Made by a program: the position numbers and the translations under genes
In this document: one piece after another, positions 9,838 to 18,279 of the stretch
Layout of the letters: every line of letters starts with the position of its first letter
How positions within the stretch are numbered: position 1 is the stretch's first letter
Assembly (NCBI RefSeq): GCF_900106975.1
Contig: NZ_FNNU01000001.1
Span: forward strand, 742,260-806,259
From: Pseudomonas kuykendallii
GTDB taxonomy: Bacteria; Pseudomonadota; Gammaproteobacteria; Pseudomonadales; Pseudomonadaceae
Direction: 5' to 3'
DNA length: 64,000 nucleotides
Notes under the pieces: model-generated
What the model saw: only the letters and a program-made list of their open reading frames with translations
The model's database searches: none
Told to the model about the DNA's origin: nothing

Positions 9838-10430
9838 TGACTCGCCTGTTCGGCCTGCTGCTGTTCGGCCTGCTCGCCAGCGGCTGCGCCAGCAAGCCTT
9901 CGTCCTACGTGGTGCTGATGGAAAGCCCGGATGGCAGCACCGGGGCGATCACCGTCAGTACCGCCCAGGGCACCACGCTGGTCAACCAGAAGCAGCAGGG
10001 CGTGATGCTCGACGGCAAGGCTGCCCAGACCGCCGTGCCGGTGGAGCCGCAGCGCATCGCGGCGGACTTCACCCCCGCGCTGAACGCGCAGCCGGCGCTG
10101 CCGGTGAGCTACCTGCTGTACTTCAAGTCCGGCGGCGCGGTGCTCACCGACGAATCCAAGCTGGCGCTGCAGGAAGTGCTGAAGACGATCATCTCCCGAG
10201 GGCCGTCAGCGGTGTCGGTGATCGGCCACACCGACACCGAAAGCGGCGCGGCGTGGAACGAGAAGATCGGCCAGAAACGCGCGGAAACCATCGCCAAGCT
10301 GTTGCGCGACAACGGCGTGCAGGTGCTGGAACTGGTGGTCACCTCCCACGGCGAACGCAACCTGCTGGTGAAGACGCCCGACGACACCGCGGAGCCGAAG
10401 AACCGCCGCGTCGAAGTGCTGGTCCGCTGA
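9834..10430 (+). CDS. OmpA-like peptidoglycan-binding lipoprotein
   Basis: This 198-residue protein has a lipobox (LLASGC, Cys about 18) and an OmpA C-terminal domain from about residue 85. That domain includes LYFKSGGAVLTDESKLAL, the motif VIGHTDTESGAAWNEKIGQKRAE and the end NRRVEVLV. The domain binds peptidoglycan, so the protein probably tethers the outer membrane or its FecR neighbour to the wall. It is translationally coupled to the FecR gene (4-bp overlap) and converges on the cyclase gene with only 4 bp between the stops. Confidence 0.88.
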   Translation: MMTRLFGLLLFGLLASGCASKPSSYVVLMESPDGSTGAITVSTAQGTTLVNQKQQGVMLDGKAAQTAVPVEPQRIAADFTPALNAQPALPVSYLLYFKSGGAVLTDESKLALQEVLKTIISRGPSAVSVIGHTDTESGAAWNEKIGQKRAETIAKLLRDNGVQVLELVVTSHGERNLLVKTPDDTAEPKNRRVEVLVR

Positions 10431-10434
10431 CGCC

Positions 10435-12549
10435 CTACTTGCGCGTCATCGCCCACTGCGTGCCGCGTTCGCCGGCGCGCAGTCGGTGCACATGGAAAGC
10501 CACCAGACCGTCGTCCGGTCGCGTGGCATGCAGCGCCTCGAAGGCTTCCAGGGCGCCGGCCGGATCTTGCTCCAGCAGGGCGAAGGCCGCGTCGTACTGT
10601 TCATCTGCCGCCTCGCCGCGCAGCGGTTCGAACACCGCCACCGGCTCGTTCTTGCCTTTCAACACCACGCTTCCGACCGCCCGCATGGGTGCCCATGGGC
10701 AGTGCTCGCGGATCGCCGCGGACACGCACAGCGTGGTGCCGATGTGCTGGTTCAGGCTTTCCAGGCGCGAGGCGGTGTTCACCGGGTCGCCCAGCGCGCG
10801 GTAGTCGAAGATCGCCGAGCCACCGAAATTGCCGACCACCACTTCGCCGCTGTGCACACCGATGCGCGTCAGCCCGAACGGCGTGCCGCGGGCTTGCAGG
10901 GCGGCCGCGTAGTCCTCGGTGAAGCGCTGGATGGCCTGGCCGCAAGCCAGCGCGCGGGCCGGGTGATCGGCCTGCTGCACGGGCGCGGAAAACATGATCG
11001 CCACGGCGTCGCCGACGATCCGGTCGAGGGTGCCGTCATGCGCGAAGGCGATGCGGATGATGCCCTCCAGGTAATCGTTGAGCAGGCCCACCGCCTCTTC
11101 CGCTGGCTGGCTCTCCATCAGCCGGGTGTAGCCGGTCAAATCGGTGAAGACGAAGCTGCACTGCTGCCGCTGGCCGCCCAGTTGCAACTGCCCGGGGTTC
11201 TTCATCAGGTGCGCCACCAGGTTCGGCGACACGTAGCGGGAGAACGCCTCGCGTACCCAGCGCTGCTCGCGCTCGGCGGCCATGTGCCGGACGATGCTGG
11301 CAACGATGAACACCACGCCCAGCCCGAGCGAGGGTACGAACAGGTCGAGCAGCAACTGGTAGCGGGCGAACGCCAGCCAGCCGGCGGCGTTCAACGCGAG
11401 CAGGACCGCACCGCCGAGCAGTGTCGACACCAGCGCGCGGCTGCGCAGGGCGAGCAGACCGAGAAGTATCCCGCCGAGCAGCACCAGCACGGTTTCCACC
11501 GCCATCGCCCAACCGGGACGGGTCAGGTAGTCGCCGCCGAGCACCTGCTCCAGCGCCTGGGCGTGCACCTCGACACCGGGAATGATTCCGCCCAGCGGGC
11601 TGAAGCGCAGGTCCTGCAGGCCCTGCGCCGAGGTGCCGATCAGCACGATGGCGCCGGCCAGCGCCGAGGCCGGAGCCTCGCCGGCCAGCACCTGCCAGGC
11701 CGGCAGGCTGCGCGAAGGTCGATGCTCGGTGAAATGCACCCACATCTCACCGCTGGCGGTGGTCGGGATCCGTGCGGCGCCGACCTCGATCTGCTCGATC
11801 CCGCTGTCCTCGTCGACCCGCAGCCGGTAGCTGCGCGCGCCCTGGCCGACCCGCAGCGCTTCGGCCACCAGCGACGGCAGCAGCGTGTCGCCAACCCGCA
11901 GGAACAACGGCACGCGGCGCACCACGCCGTCAGCGTCGGGAAGAAAGGTCATGCTGCCGTTGCCGGCCGCCGCCCGTTGCAGCGCGGGCAGCGCCGCGAC
12001 GGTGCCGCCGAACGCCGGCAGCCAGGGCAACGGCGAAGCCCCCTGCAGCACGCTACCGAAGCGGCTTGCCGGCAACTCGCCACGGGATTCGCCGCGCTCG
12101 GCGGCAAAGCCCAGCACCACGCCGCCGTTGCGCAGCGCGCCGGCGAGCACCTCGTCATTGTCCGGCAGTCGCGCCAGCTCGGCGCTCACGGCGGGAGGAA
12201 GAGGCGTGTCGCGCAGGAATGCGGAAGGCGAGGTGCGGTCGGGTTCGGCGAACAGCACGTCGAACACGATCGCCGCCGCTCCGGCCTGCTGCAGACGCTC
12301 CACCAGCTCCGCCACCCGCGTGCGCGGCCAGGGCCACTGGCCGATCCGCGCCAGGCTCTGCTCGTCGAGATCGACGATACGCACCGGCGCGTCGCGGTAA
12401 ACCCGCGGCTGCCAGCGCTGGTACTGGTCGAACACCGCATTGCGCACTGCCAGCAACGGCAGGGGCTGGCTGAGGTACAGCGCGAGTACCGCCGCGATCG
12501 CCAGGAACGGCAACCACGGCAGCACGCGATTCGGTTGGAAAGACGGCAC
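10435..12549 (-). CDS. CHASE2-domain adenylate/guanylate cyclase
   Basis: This 704-residue protein has an N-terminal membrane anchor and an extracytoplasmic CHASE2 sensor (VRIVDLDEQSLARIGQWPWP, IVFDVLFAEPD). Three hydrophobic segments around 350-430 follow, then a class III cyclase domain from about 455. Metal-binding aspartates are visible in FVFTDLTGYTRLME and DRIVGDAVAIMF, and VHSGEVVVGNFGG is the usual following motif. It should make cAMP or cGMP in response to a periplasmic signal. The facing FecR and OmpA-like genes are likely functional partners, although they are on the other strand. Confidence 0.88.
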   Translation of the reverse strand: MPSFQPNRVLPWLPFLAIAAVLALYLSQPLPLLAVRNAVFDQYQRWQPRVYRDAPVRIVDLDEQSLARIGQWPWPRTRVAELVERLQQAGAAAIVFDVLFAEPDRTSPSAFLRDTPLPPAVSAELARLPDNDEVLAGALRNGGVVLGFAAERGESRGELPASRFGSVLQGASPLPWLPAFGGTVAALPALQRAAAGNGSMTFLPDADGVVRRVPLFLRVGDTLLPSLVAEALRVGQGARSYRLRVDEDSGIEQIEVGAARIPTTASGEMWVHFTEHRPSRSLPAWQVLAGEAPASALAGAIVLIGTSAQGLQDLRFSPLGGIIPGVEVHAQALEQVLGGDYLTRPGWAMAVETVLVLLGGILLGLLALRSRALVSTLLGGAVLLALNAAGWLAFARYQLLLDLFVPSLGLGVVFIVASIVRHMAAEREQRWVREAFSRYVSPNLVAHLMKNPGQLQLGGQRQQCSFVFTDLTGYTRLMESQPAEEAVGLLNDYLEGIIRIAFAHDGTLDRIVGDAVAIMFSAPVQQADHPARALACGQAIQRFTEDYAAALQARGTPFGLTRIGVHSGEVVVGNFGGSAIFDYRALGDPVNTASRLESLNQHIGTTLCVSAAIREHCPWAPMRAVGSVVLKGKNEPVAVFEPLRGEAADEQYDAAFALLEQDPAGALEAFEALHATRPDDGLVAFHVHRLRAGERGTQWAMTRK

Positions 12550-12590
12550 CTGCGCTCACTCCCTGCGTTGAAGGCGTCCCTGTGTCCGGT

Positions 12591-12911
12591 TCAGCCGCAG
12601 GAGGCGCGGGTGATCAGGTCGGCGTCGTCGGTATCCAGGTTCAGCCGCTGGGAGTCGTATTCGAGCGTCACCGCGGTTCCCGGCCTGAGCACCCGAGCGC
12701 GCTGCGCGCCGGCTTGCAGGCGCGCCTGCTCGAGAACGGCGGGATTGACCGGATGCCCGATCAGCGACTGCACCGCGCTAGCCGTGCAGGTCTCGGCAGG
12801 AGGCGTGGCCGCGGGCTGCAACGCGGCTGACGGCGCCTCGTCATGGCTGGCACAACCGGCGAGCAAGGCGACCGGCAACAGCCAGGCGCAATGGATTTTC
12901 TTCGAAAGCAT
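12591..12911 (-). CDS. I78-family peptidase-inhibitor-like lipoprotein
   Basis: This 106-residue protein begins MLSKKIHCAWLLPVALLAGC (lipobox LLAGC) and is preceded by GGAGAACC; a longer upstream frame has no signal peptide and was not used. The mature part has CTASAVQSLIGHPV, ARVLRPGTAVTLEYDSQRLN and a terminal ITRASCG. These match the small I78 inhibitor fold, in which two cysteines form a disulphide and the PGxAVTxEYxxxRLN segment is the signature. I78 members inhibit subtilisin-like serine proteases; the target here is not known. It stands alone, 41 bp upstream of the cyclase gene. Confidence 0.8.
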   Translation of the reverse strand: MLSKKIHCAWLLPVALLAGCASHDEAPSAALQPAATPPAETCTASAVQSLIGHPVNPAVLEQARLQAGAQRARVLRPGTAVTLEYDSQRLNLDTDDADLITRASCG

Positions 12912-13003
12912 GCGGGTTCTCCGATGGACTGGAGGCCGAACCATACCAGCTCGGGACGCCGGCGACAGCGTGGGCCGACCTGGCGCAATCGCCTGCCGCG
13001 AAA

Positions 13004-13036
13004 ACGACAAAGCCCGCGCGAGGCGGGCCTTGTCGT
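13004..13036 (-). terminator. Terminator after the GT4 gene
   Basis: A 14-bp stem with one mismatch (ACGACAAAGCCCGC / GCGGGCCTTGTCGT) around a 5-base loop lies just past the stop of the minus-strand glycosyltransferase gene. It is followed on that strand by TTTTCG. Confidence 0.75.
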
Positions 13037-13049
13037 CGGAAGGTGCAGG

Positions 13050-14282
13050 TCAGCGCGAGGCGGATGTCACCAGGCTCGCCTCTGCCGTGGAGGAGCGCCC
13101 GAATGCGCGCGAATAGGTGTCGTAGTAACCCTCGAGAACACGCATGCAGGACTTGATGTTCATGTTGTTCACGCAATGCTCGCGGGCGGCGATACCGAAG
13201 GCTATGGCCAGCTCGTCGTTGAGCAGGATTTCCTTCAGATAGCCCTTGATCGCCTCGACGTCCTTCTCCTCGTGGGCGAACCCGGTCTTGCCATGCTGGA
13301 TGCCCTCCAGCGCGCCGCCGCGCGCCGACGTGATCACCGGAACACCGGACGACTGCGCCTCCAGCAGGACGATGCCGAGGCCTTCGGCATCGCCGTTCTC
13401 GGCGGTGATGCTAGGCATGCAAAGCACCCGCGCGCTGCCCAGCAGGGTGCGGATCTGCTCGCTGGGCAGTGCGCCGAGAAAGCGTGCCCGCACCCCGCGC
13501 GCGTCGGCAATGGCCTTCAGCGACGCCTCGAGCGGGCCGTTGCCGACGATCAGCAACTCGCTCTCGGGGCACGCGTCCTGGATGTCGGCGAAGGCGTTGA
13601 GCAGGTATTCGCAGCCCTTCTTCTCGACCATCCGCCCGACGAACAGCACCTGCTTGCGCTCGGCCATGGGAATCGGCCCCGGAACGAACTGGTCGGTATC
13701 GATCCCGATATAGCTGACGCTGATCTTGTGCTCGGGAATTCCGTACTCGATCGCGCTCTTCTTGATTGCCTCGGACACGGCAAGGAAGTGGATCTTTTCG
13801 TAGTTGGCGAGTTCGAGCAGACGCTCGGGGTAACGCTTCAACTGTCGCCCGCCACCGCCGGCCTCCCAGTATTCGCGGTACACGTTGATATCGAAGCCGT
13901 GCAACGTCACCAGCGTCGGTAACTGCAATGCGCGGATCAACGGCCAGATGCGTACCGCCTCGGTGGCGAAATGGATGTGCAGCAGTTGGGCGTCTTCCTT
14001 GCGCAACTGGCTCAGCGCCGAACGCGAGGGGCGGTCGAGCAATTCGTTGACGGTGTTGACCAACTTGCGAACGACACGGTTCTTCTTGCCCAGCACACGG
14101 ACATCGAGCCCGTCGAGGGAAAGACCTTTCTCCATGACCTGATCGCCGACCAGGATTCCTCTCCAACTTTCCAGGCACCGTGTTTGTTCACGAATGAAGG
14201 TCTCGGAATAAGGCAGTAGTTGGGACTTATATACCAGTACCTTTTTACGAGGGGCGCTTTGGGGGGTCATAGACGGGTCCAA
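13050..14282 (-). CDS. Glycosyltransferase family 4
   Basis: This 410-residue retaining GT-B transferase is of the WcaL/AmsK/CpsF sort. The N-terminal half has HIHFATEAVRIWPL and LPTLVTLHGFDINVY. The C-terminal domain has VLFVGRMVEKKGCEYLLNAF and the E-x7-E donor-site motif in DAEGLGIVLLEAQSSGVPV. It probably adds one sugar to the lipid-linked exopolysaccharide unit. It is separated from the main locus by tRNA-Arg and by genes on the other strand, and has its own terminator. The 14283-14455 stretch upstream is noticeably AT-rich and should hold its promoter, though no clear -35/-10 pair stands out. Confidence 0.88.
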   Translation of the reverse strand: MDPSMTPQSAPRKKVLVYKSQLLPYSETFIREQTRCLESWRGILVGDQVMEKGLSLDGLDVRVLGKKNRVVRKLVNTVNELLDRPSRSALSQLRKEDAQLLHIHFATEAVRIWPLIRALQLPTLVTLHGFDINVYREYWEAGGGGRQLKRYPERLLELANYEKIHFLAVSEAIKKSAIEYGIPEHKISVSYIGIDTDQFVPGPIPMAERKQVLFVGRMVEKKGCEYLLNAFADIQDACPESELLIVGNGPLEASLKAIADARGVRARFLGALPSEQIRTLLGSARVLCMPSITAENGDAEGLGIVLLEAQSSGVPVITSARGGALEGIQHGKTGFAHEEKDVEAIKGYLKEILLNDELAIAFGIAAREHCVNNMNIKSCMRVLEGYYDTYSRAFGRSSTAEASLVTSASR

Positions 14283-14455
14283 TTGCAGAGGGAATTAACT
14301 ACTTGATGCCAAACAGCCACTAGCCATATATACAGCGTTACATGACAGTCATTGGATTTCGGGAATTAGACTAATTAAGACCGCGCAGTTCCGTAGAGTC
14401 GCTGATCACATATCGAATGAAAAAAACCTGTTGATCGAAGGGGAAAACGAGGCAA

Positions 14456-14479
14456 TAAAAAGCCCGCTCGTGGCGGGCT
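14456..14479 (-). terminator. Terminator of tRNA-Arg
   Basis: A 7-bp perfect stem AGCCCGC / GCGGGCT with a 5-base loop is followed on the minus strand by TTTTTATTG. It lies about 40 bp beyond the CCA end of the tRNA. Confidence 0.85.
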
Positions 14480-14520
14480 CTGGCGTTTCGCAGATATCGA
14501 CCGATACTGGAAACTTGAAC

Positions 14521-14597
14521 TGGCGCACCAGGCGGGATTCGAACCCACGACCCCTGCCTTCGGAGGGCAGTACTCTATCCAGCTGAGCTACTGGTGC
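14521..14597 (-). tRNA. tRNA-Arg (anticodon CCG)
   Basis: The minus strand folds as a cloverleaf of 77 nt including an encoded CCA. The acceptor stem is GCACCAG / CTGGTGC, the anticodon arm CTGCC-CTCCGAA-GGCAG (anticodon CCG, reading CGG codons) and the T loop GTTCGAATC. Confidence 0.96.
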
Positions 14598-14609
14598 GTT
14601 GCGGGGCGC

Positions 14610-14638
14610 ATGATACGCATGCGAGCGCGCAACGTCCA
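14610..14638 (-). promoter_or_regulatory. Promoter of tRNA-Arg
   Basis: On the minus strand TGGACG and TATCAT are 17 bp apart. The -10 ends 12 bp before the mature tRNA start, and a GC-rich discriminator follows it, as expected for a stable-RNA promoter. Confidence 0.6.
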
Positions 14639-14764
14639 TGCCGAGCACGACCGGTCACCGGTCGCCGAGCAGGCCAAAAAGAAGGCAAATGGCCACATAA
14701 AGATGGCTCGCTTGATGCCTTGCCTGCACAATGAAACGATTTTCTGCCGAGATAAGCCCTGTTT

Positions 14765-16117
14765 ATGCCTCAACCCTATCAAGCCTTAGAGCGCTGCATC
14801 CTTGGCGCGCTGTTGTCATTGCTTGTCTGGCTGCCCTTGCCCCTGGGCAGCAACCGCGACTGGTCGATGGCCTTCTTCTGCTTCGTCACCGCGTTGCTGG
14901 CCGCCTCCTGGGCGCTGCTTCAGCTCAAACGCCAGCGCCCGCTGGGCTCGTCGTTCCGACATGCCCTGCTGCCGCTCGGCCTGCTGGCGCTGGTTCAGCT
15001 GTGGGTAGCCATCCAGTGGCTGGGCGGCCTGAGCCGCGACGCCGGCGCGTCGGCCCAGTATTTCCTCCTGGGCTGCACCTACTGCCTGCTCTATCTGCTG
15101 GTGATCGGCGTTTTCCGCACCCGCAAGCGCCTGACCCTGCTGATCGGCGTGCTGGTGATCAGCGGCACCTTCCAGGCCTTCTTCGGCTCCGCGATGACGC
15201 TATCCGGCGTGGAGCGCCTGCTTTTCGGGCCGAAGGACTATCACATCGGTCACGCCACCGGCACCTTCGTCAATCGCAATCACCTGGCGGGCTATCTGGA
15301 GATGACCCTGGCCATCGGCATCGGCCTGCTGCTCGCGCTGCGCCAGGGCGGGCAGTTCCACTGGGTCAGCGTGCTGGAAACCCTGATGGGCCCGAAGGCC
15401 CGCTTGCGCCTGGCGCTGGTGATCATGGTCATCGGCCTGGTCATGAGCCATTCGCGCATGGGCAACACCGCATTCTTCGGCAGCCTGATGCTGGTCGGTG
15501 CGCTGTTTCTGCTGCTGCACAAGGAAAACCGCCTGCGTAACGGGCTGATCTTCGCCAGCCTGGTACTGGTCGATGTGCTGGTGGTGAGCCAGTATTTCGG
15601 GCTCGACGAACTCAAGGACCGCCTGGTGAACACGCGGCTCAACGACGTCGTCGAACAAGGGGAAGTGGTTCAGAAAGCCAACGAGCTACGGGGCGATGTC
15701 TATGCGCTGGCGCTGCCGCTGGCCCAGGACCGGCCGATCATCGGGCAGGGCGCGGGAAGCTTCGAGTCGGTCTTCCCGCCTTACGCCACGGGACTCCCCC
15801 TGCATTTCGACCATGCCCACAACGACTACCTGCAGTTCTTCATCGAGTACGGCGTGATCGGCTGCATACCCTTGGCGCTGTTCGTGCTGATTTCACTGTA
15901 TTACGCGTTGAAAGCCATGCGCCACAAGGATTCCCTGTACCGCAACGGCATCGGCTTCGGTGCCGGGATGGGCATTCTTGCGCTGCTCATCCATTCGACC
16001 ACCGACTTCAACCTGCAGATACCATCGAATGCAGCGACCTTCGTGGTCCTCTGCGCGATAGCGGTGCTGGCCAACCATCATCTGGTGGACCGGCGCCAGA
16101 AGCAACGTCCGGCCTGA
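14765..16117 (+). CDS. O-antigen ligase / Wzy-C family membrane protein
   Basis: This 450-residue protein has about ten or more hydrophobic segments and a large periplasmic loop. The family signature is seen as [15 protein letters not shown] and, near the end, [20 protein letters not shown]. Members of this superfamily either ligate polymer to a carrier (WaaL) or polymerise repeat units (Wzy). The locus has another Wzy-like gene at 21296, so this one may be a ligase, a second polymerase or an unrelated glycan enzyme. It is on the opposite strand to the main operon and has a weak ribosome-binding site. Confidence 0.83.
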   Translation: MPQPYQALERCILGALLSLLVWLPLPLGSNRDWSMAFFCFVTALLAASWALLQLKRQRPLGSSFRHALLPLGLLALVQLWVAIQWLGGLSRDAGASAQYFLLGCTYCLLYLLVIGVFRTRKRLTLLIGVLVISGTFQAFFGSAMTLSGVERLLFGPKDYHIGHATGTFVNRNHLAGYLEMTLAIGIGLLLALRQGGQFHWVSVLETLMGPKARLRLALVIMVIGLVMSHSRMGNTAFFGSLMLVGALFLLLHKENRLRNGLIFASLVLVDVLVVSQYFGLDELKDRLVNTRLNDVVEQGEVVQKANELRGDVYALALPLAQDRPIIGQGAGSFESVFPPYATGLPLHFDHAHNDYLQFFIEYGVIGCIPLALFVLISLYYALKAMRHKDSLYRNGIGFGAGMGILALLIHSTTDFNLQIPSNAATFVVLCAIAVLANHHLVDRRQKQRPA

Positions 16118-16156
16118 GGGGTCTGGGAGACCTCTGACGACGCGACCACCCCTCAG
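16114..16156. terminator. Hairpin holding both stop codons of two converging genes
   Basis: CTGAGGGGT (16114-16122) pairs perfectly with ACCCCTCAG (16148-16156). The TGA of the ligase-like gene and the TGA of the facing WecG gene both lie in the stem. No T tract is present, so it may protect 3' ends more than it terminates. Confidence 0.5.
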
Positions 16157-16944
16157 GACTGGCGCTTCAGCACTTGTCCGCCGTCATGTGGCTTTGCACC
16201 GAAGCTGTTCCGCGCCACGTAGTAGAAGAACAGCGGAATGCCTACGGCATAGCGACGGAACAGGCGGCGCGGTTCCATCAGCAGGCGATACAGCCACTCA
16301 AGGCCGAACTTCCTGAAGAACTCCGGCGCGCGCTCGAAACGCTCGGCGGAGAAATCCACGATGGCACCGCCGCAGACGAACAGCGCCGGCATGTCCAGCT
16401 CGTTCTTGAGGCGCACGGCCACCGCTTCCTGCTTCGGCATGCCCATCGCCAGCACGATGATCGGCATCGCTCCTTCCCGATAGGCGGTCTTAAAGAACTC
16501 CACGTACTCGTCGATAGTTTTGAAACCATCGATGGCATGGAACGGCCGGCCTCTGAAAAGCTTGTCCGCTCCTTTGCTAAGCCAGGGTTCCTGAGTACCC
16601 ATGGCGAAATACTGGCAATCAACGGTGTCATCGTTGATGAAGAAGTCCAGAAGCTTCGGAATGAAATCGGTTCCGTTCAGGTTGGCCTTTGGCTCAACAC
16701 CATTAACCTTGCAGGCCAGTTTGATGCCAATACCATCTCGCAGGAGGTAGTCGACTTTAAGAAAGCTCTTACGGGCAGACAGGTTCTGCTGCGTAATGTT
16801 GTATCCATGTTGATTGAGGAATCCCAGAATGCTCGGCCGTTTAACCATGCGCAGATTCCTGAGGAAATCTTCGGTCTCATTTTCCTCAAGCAACATCAAT
16901 CGCCGGACGAGTAAATCTTCTTTCCTAACAATCGGATTTTTCAT
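16153..16944 (-). CDS. WecG/TagA/CpsF-family glycosyltransferase (GT26), first copy
   Basis: This 263-residue peripheral transferase shows the family landmarks DYLLRDGIGIKL, LNGTDFIP, AMGMPKQEAVA, FVCGGAIVDFSAERFERAP and LEWLYRLLMEPRRLFRRY. GT26 members include WecG, TagA and GumM, which add an early sugar to a polyprenyl-diphosphate-linked acceptor. The N-terminal 50 residues are less typical, and the DNA from about 16680 to 17100 is AT-rich compared with the neighbours. It lies outside the main operon, divergent from the GH5 gene. The donor is unknown. Confidence 0.88.
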   Translation of the reverse strand: MKNPIVRKEDLLVRRLMLLEENETEDFLRNLRMVKRPSILGFLNQHGYNITQQNLSARKSFLKVDYLLRDGIGIKLACKVNGVEPKANLNGTDFIPKLLDFFINDDTVDCQYFAMGTQEPWLSKGADKLFRGRPFHAIDGFKTIDEYVEFFKTAYREGAMPIIVLAMGMPKQEAVAVRLKNELDMPALFVCGGAIVDFSAERFERAPEFFRKFGLEWLYRLLMEPRRLFRRYAVGIPLFFYYVARNSFGAKPHDGGQVLKRQS

Positions 16945-17140
16945 GAAGAATTATCTCTGGATTTCTCGGTTATGGAATTGAAGCCGGATTGCACCGTTCA
17001 TTTACGCTTCTACCTCGATTATTGTTAATTCAATTAATAAAAGCGTGAACCAGTTAACCCATTTGCCGCGCTAAAAAATTATCATGGATTTTATAACTAA
17101 TTCCAGGGAGCTCACCCATCCACCATTTAGGAACCCACCC

Positions 17141-18190
17141 ATGAACGCCACGACTCACACGTTTCACACGCTTAAAAGAGTTCTTCCTCTGGCAGCGCTC
17201 CTGATCGGCTCGGCCGTCCAGGCTCAAGAGAAGCTCCCCCTCGTTTCGATCAACATCGCTGGCGCCGAATTCTCGTCCGGCGCGATCCCCGGGAAAAACG
17301 GCACCAACTACTTCTTCCCGGACAAAACCTATTTCGCCAAGTGGAAAGAACGCGGCATCACCCTGGTCCGCTTCCCTCTCAAGTGGGAACGCCTGCAGCC
17401 CAAGCTGTACGGCCCGCTGGACCCCGCGTACACCAAGCTCCTCGACGACATGCTCGCCCAGGCCAACGTGTACGGCGTGAAGGTGATCCTCGATATCCAC
17501 AACTATGCCCGTTATAACAACGAAGTCATCGGCTCCGCCAAGGTTACCTTTTCCGACTTCCGCAAGCTCGGCGAACTGATCGGTAACCGCTACAAGAACA
17601 ACCCTGCCGTTTATGGCTACGACATCATGAACGAGCCCTACGGCGATGCCGACAAGTACTGGCCGCAAGCGGCGCAGGCCGGCATCAACGGCATCCGGGT
17701 CTATGACAAGAAAAAACCGCTTTTTGTCGAAGGCCGTTCCTACTCCGGCGCCTACACCTGGCCTTGGTACAACGACCCGATGGCGGCACTCACCGACCCG
17801 AAGGCCGACAACATCATCTACTCGGCGCATGCCTACATCGACGACAACGGCAGCGGCCAGTACAAGACCGCACCGGCCAATTTCGACCCGATGATCGGCG
17901 TCAAACGCATTGAGCCCTTCGTCGCCTGGCTGAAGAAGCACGGCAAGAAAGGTCACATCGGCGAATTCGGCATCCCGAACGATGACCCCCGCTACCTGCA
18001 AGCCATGGACAACACCCTGGCCTACCTGCAGAAGAACTGCATCACCATGACCTACTGGGCTGCCGGCCCTTCATGGGGAACCTACAAGCTGTCCGTCGAG
18101 CCGACCAAGACCGGCCAGGATCAGGCGCAGTGGGCGATCCTGAAGAAGTACATCAACGGCGGCAACTGCACCAAACCCGGTCCCAACTGA
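17141..18190 (+). CDS. Secreted glycoside hydrolase family 5 (endoglucanase-like)
   Basis: This protein has 349 residues with a signal peptide ending SAVQAQEK; AGGAA upstream supports the start at 17141 over an ATG at 17084. GH5 landmarks are visible: LVRFPLKWERLQP, VILDIHNYARYN, the acid/base Glu in YDIMNEPYGDAD, IYSAHAYID and the nucleophile Glu in KGHIGEFGIP. It should cut beta-linked glucan-like chains in the periplasm or outside. Its place inside the exopolysaccharide locus suggests that it trims or degrades the polymer, in the way BcsZ and PslG serve their own loci. It is the only plus-strand gene inside the main block and converges on manC. Confidence 0.9.
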   Translation: MNATTHTFHTLKRVLPLAALLIGSAVQAQEKLPLVSINIAGAEFSSGAIPGKNGTNYFFPDKTYFAKWKERGITLVRFPLKWERLQPKLYGPLDPAYTKLLDDMLAQANVYGVKVILDIHNYARYNNEVIGSAKVTFSDFRKLGELIGNRYKNNPAVYGYDIMNEPYGDADKYWPQAAQAGINGIRVYDKKKPLFVEGRSYSGAYTWPWYNDPMAALTDPKADNIIYSAHAYIDDNGSGQYKTAPANFDPMIGVKRIEPFVAWLKKHGKKGHIGEFGIPNDDPRYLQAMDNTLAYLQKNCITMTYWAAGPSWGTYKLSVEPTKTGQDQAQWAILKKYINGGNCTKPGPN

Positions 18191-18202
18191 CCGGCCTCAC
18201 CA

Positions 18203-18227
18203 CCCGAGCGCAGCGGACGCGCTCGGG
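18203..18227. terminator. Hairpin between converging GH5 and manC
   Basis: CCCGAGCGC / GCGCTCGGG form a perfect 9-bp stem with a 7-base loop in the 89-bp gap between the two stop codons. There is only a short T-containing stretch after it, so termination strength is uncertain. Confidence 0.55.
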
Positions 18228-18279
18228 CAGGTGATTTCTCGCAAGACACATCCTCGCAACACGCGAGCCCGCCAGCGGC

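Noticed and set aside
10486-13116. A long plus-strand frame opposite the CHASE2 cyclase
   Set aside because: It mirrors the codon positions of the cyclase gene, has no family resemblance and runs through two genes.
14521-14597. tRNA-Arg as an integration site for a genomic island carrying the exopolysaccharide locus
   Set aside because: No integrase and no direct repeat of the tRNA 3' end were seen at the other side of the locus; the idea cannot be supported.
18203-18227. The hairpin after GH5 considered as a strong terminator
   Set aside because: There is no T run, so it was listed only with moderate confidence.
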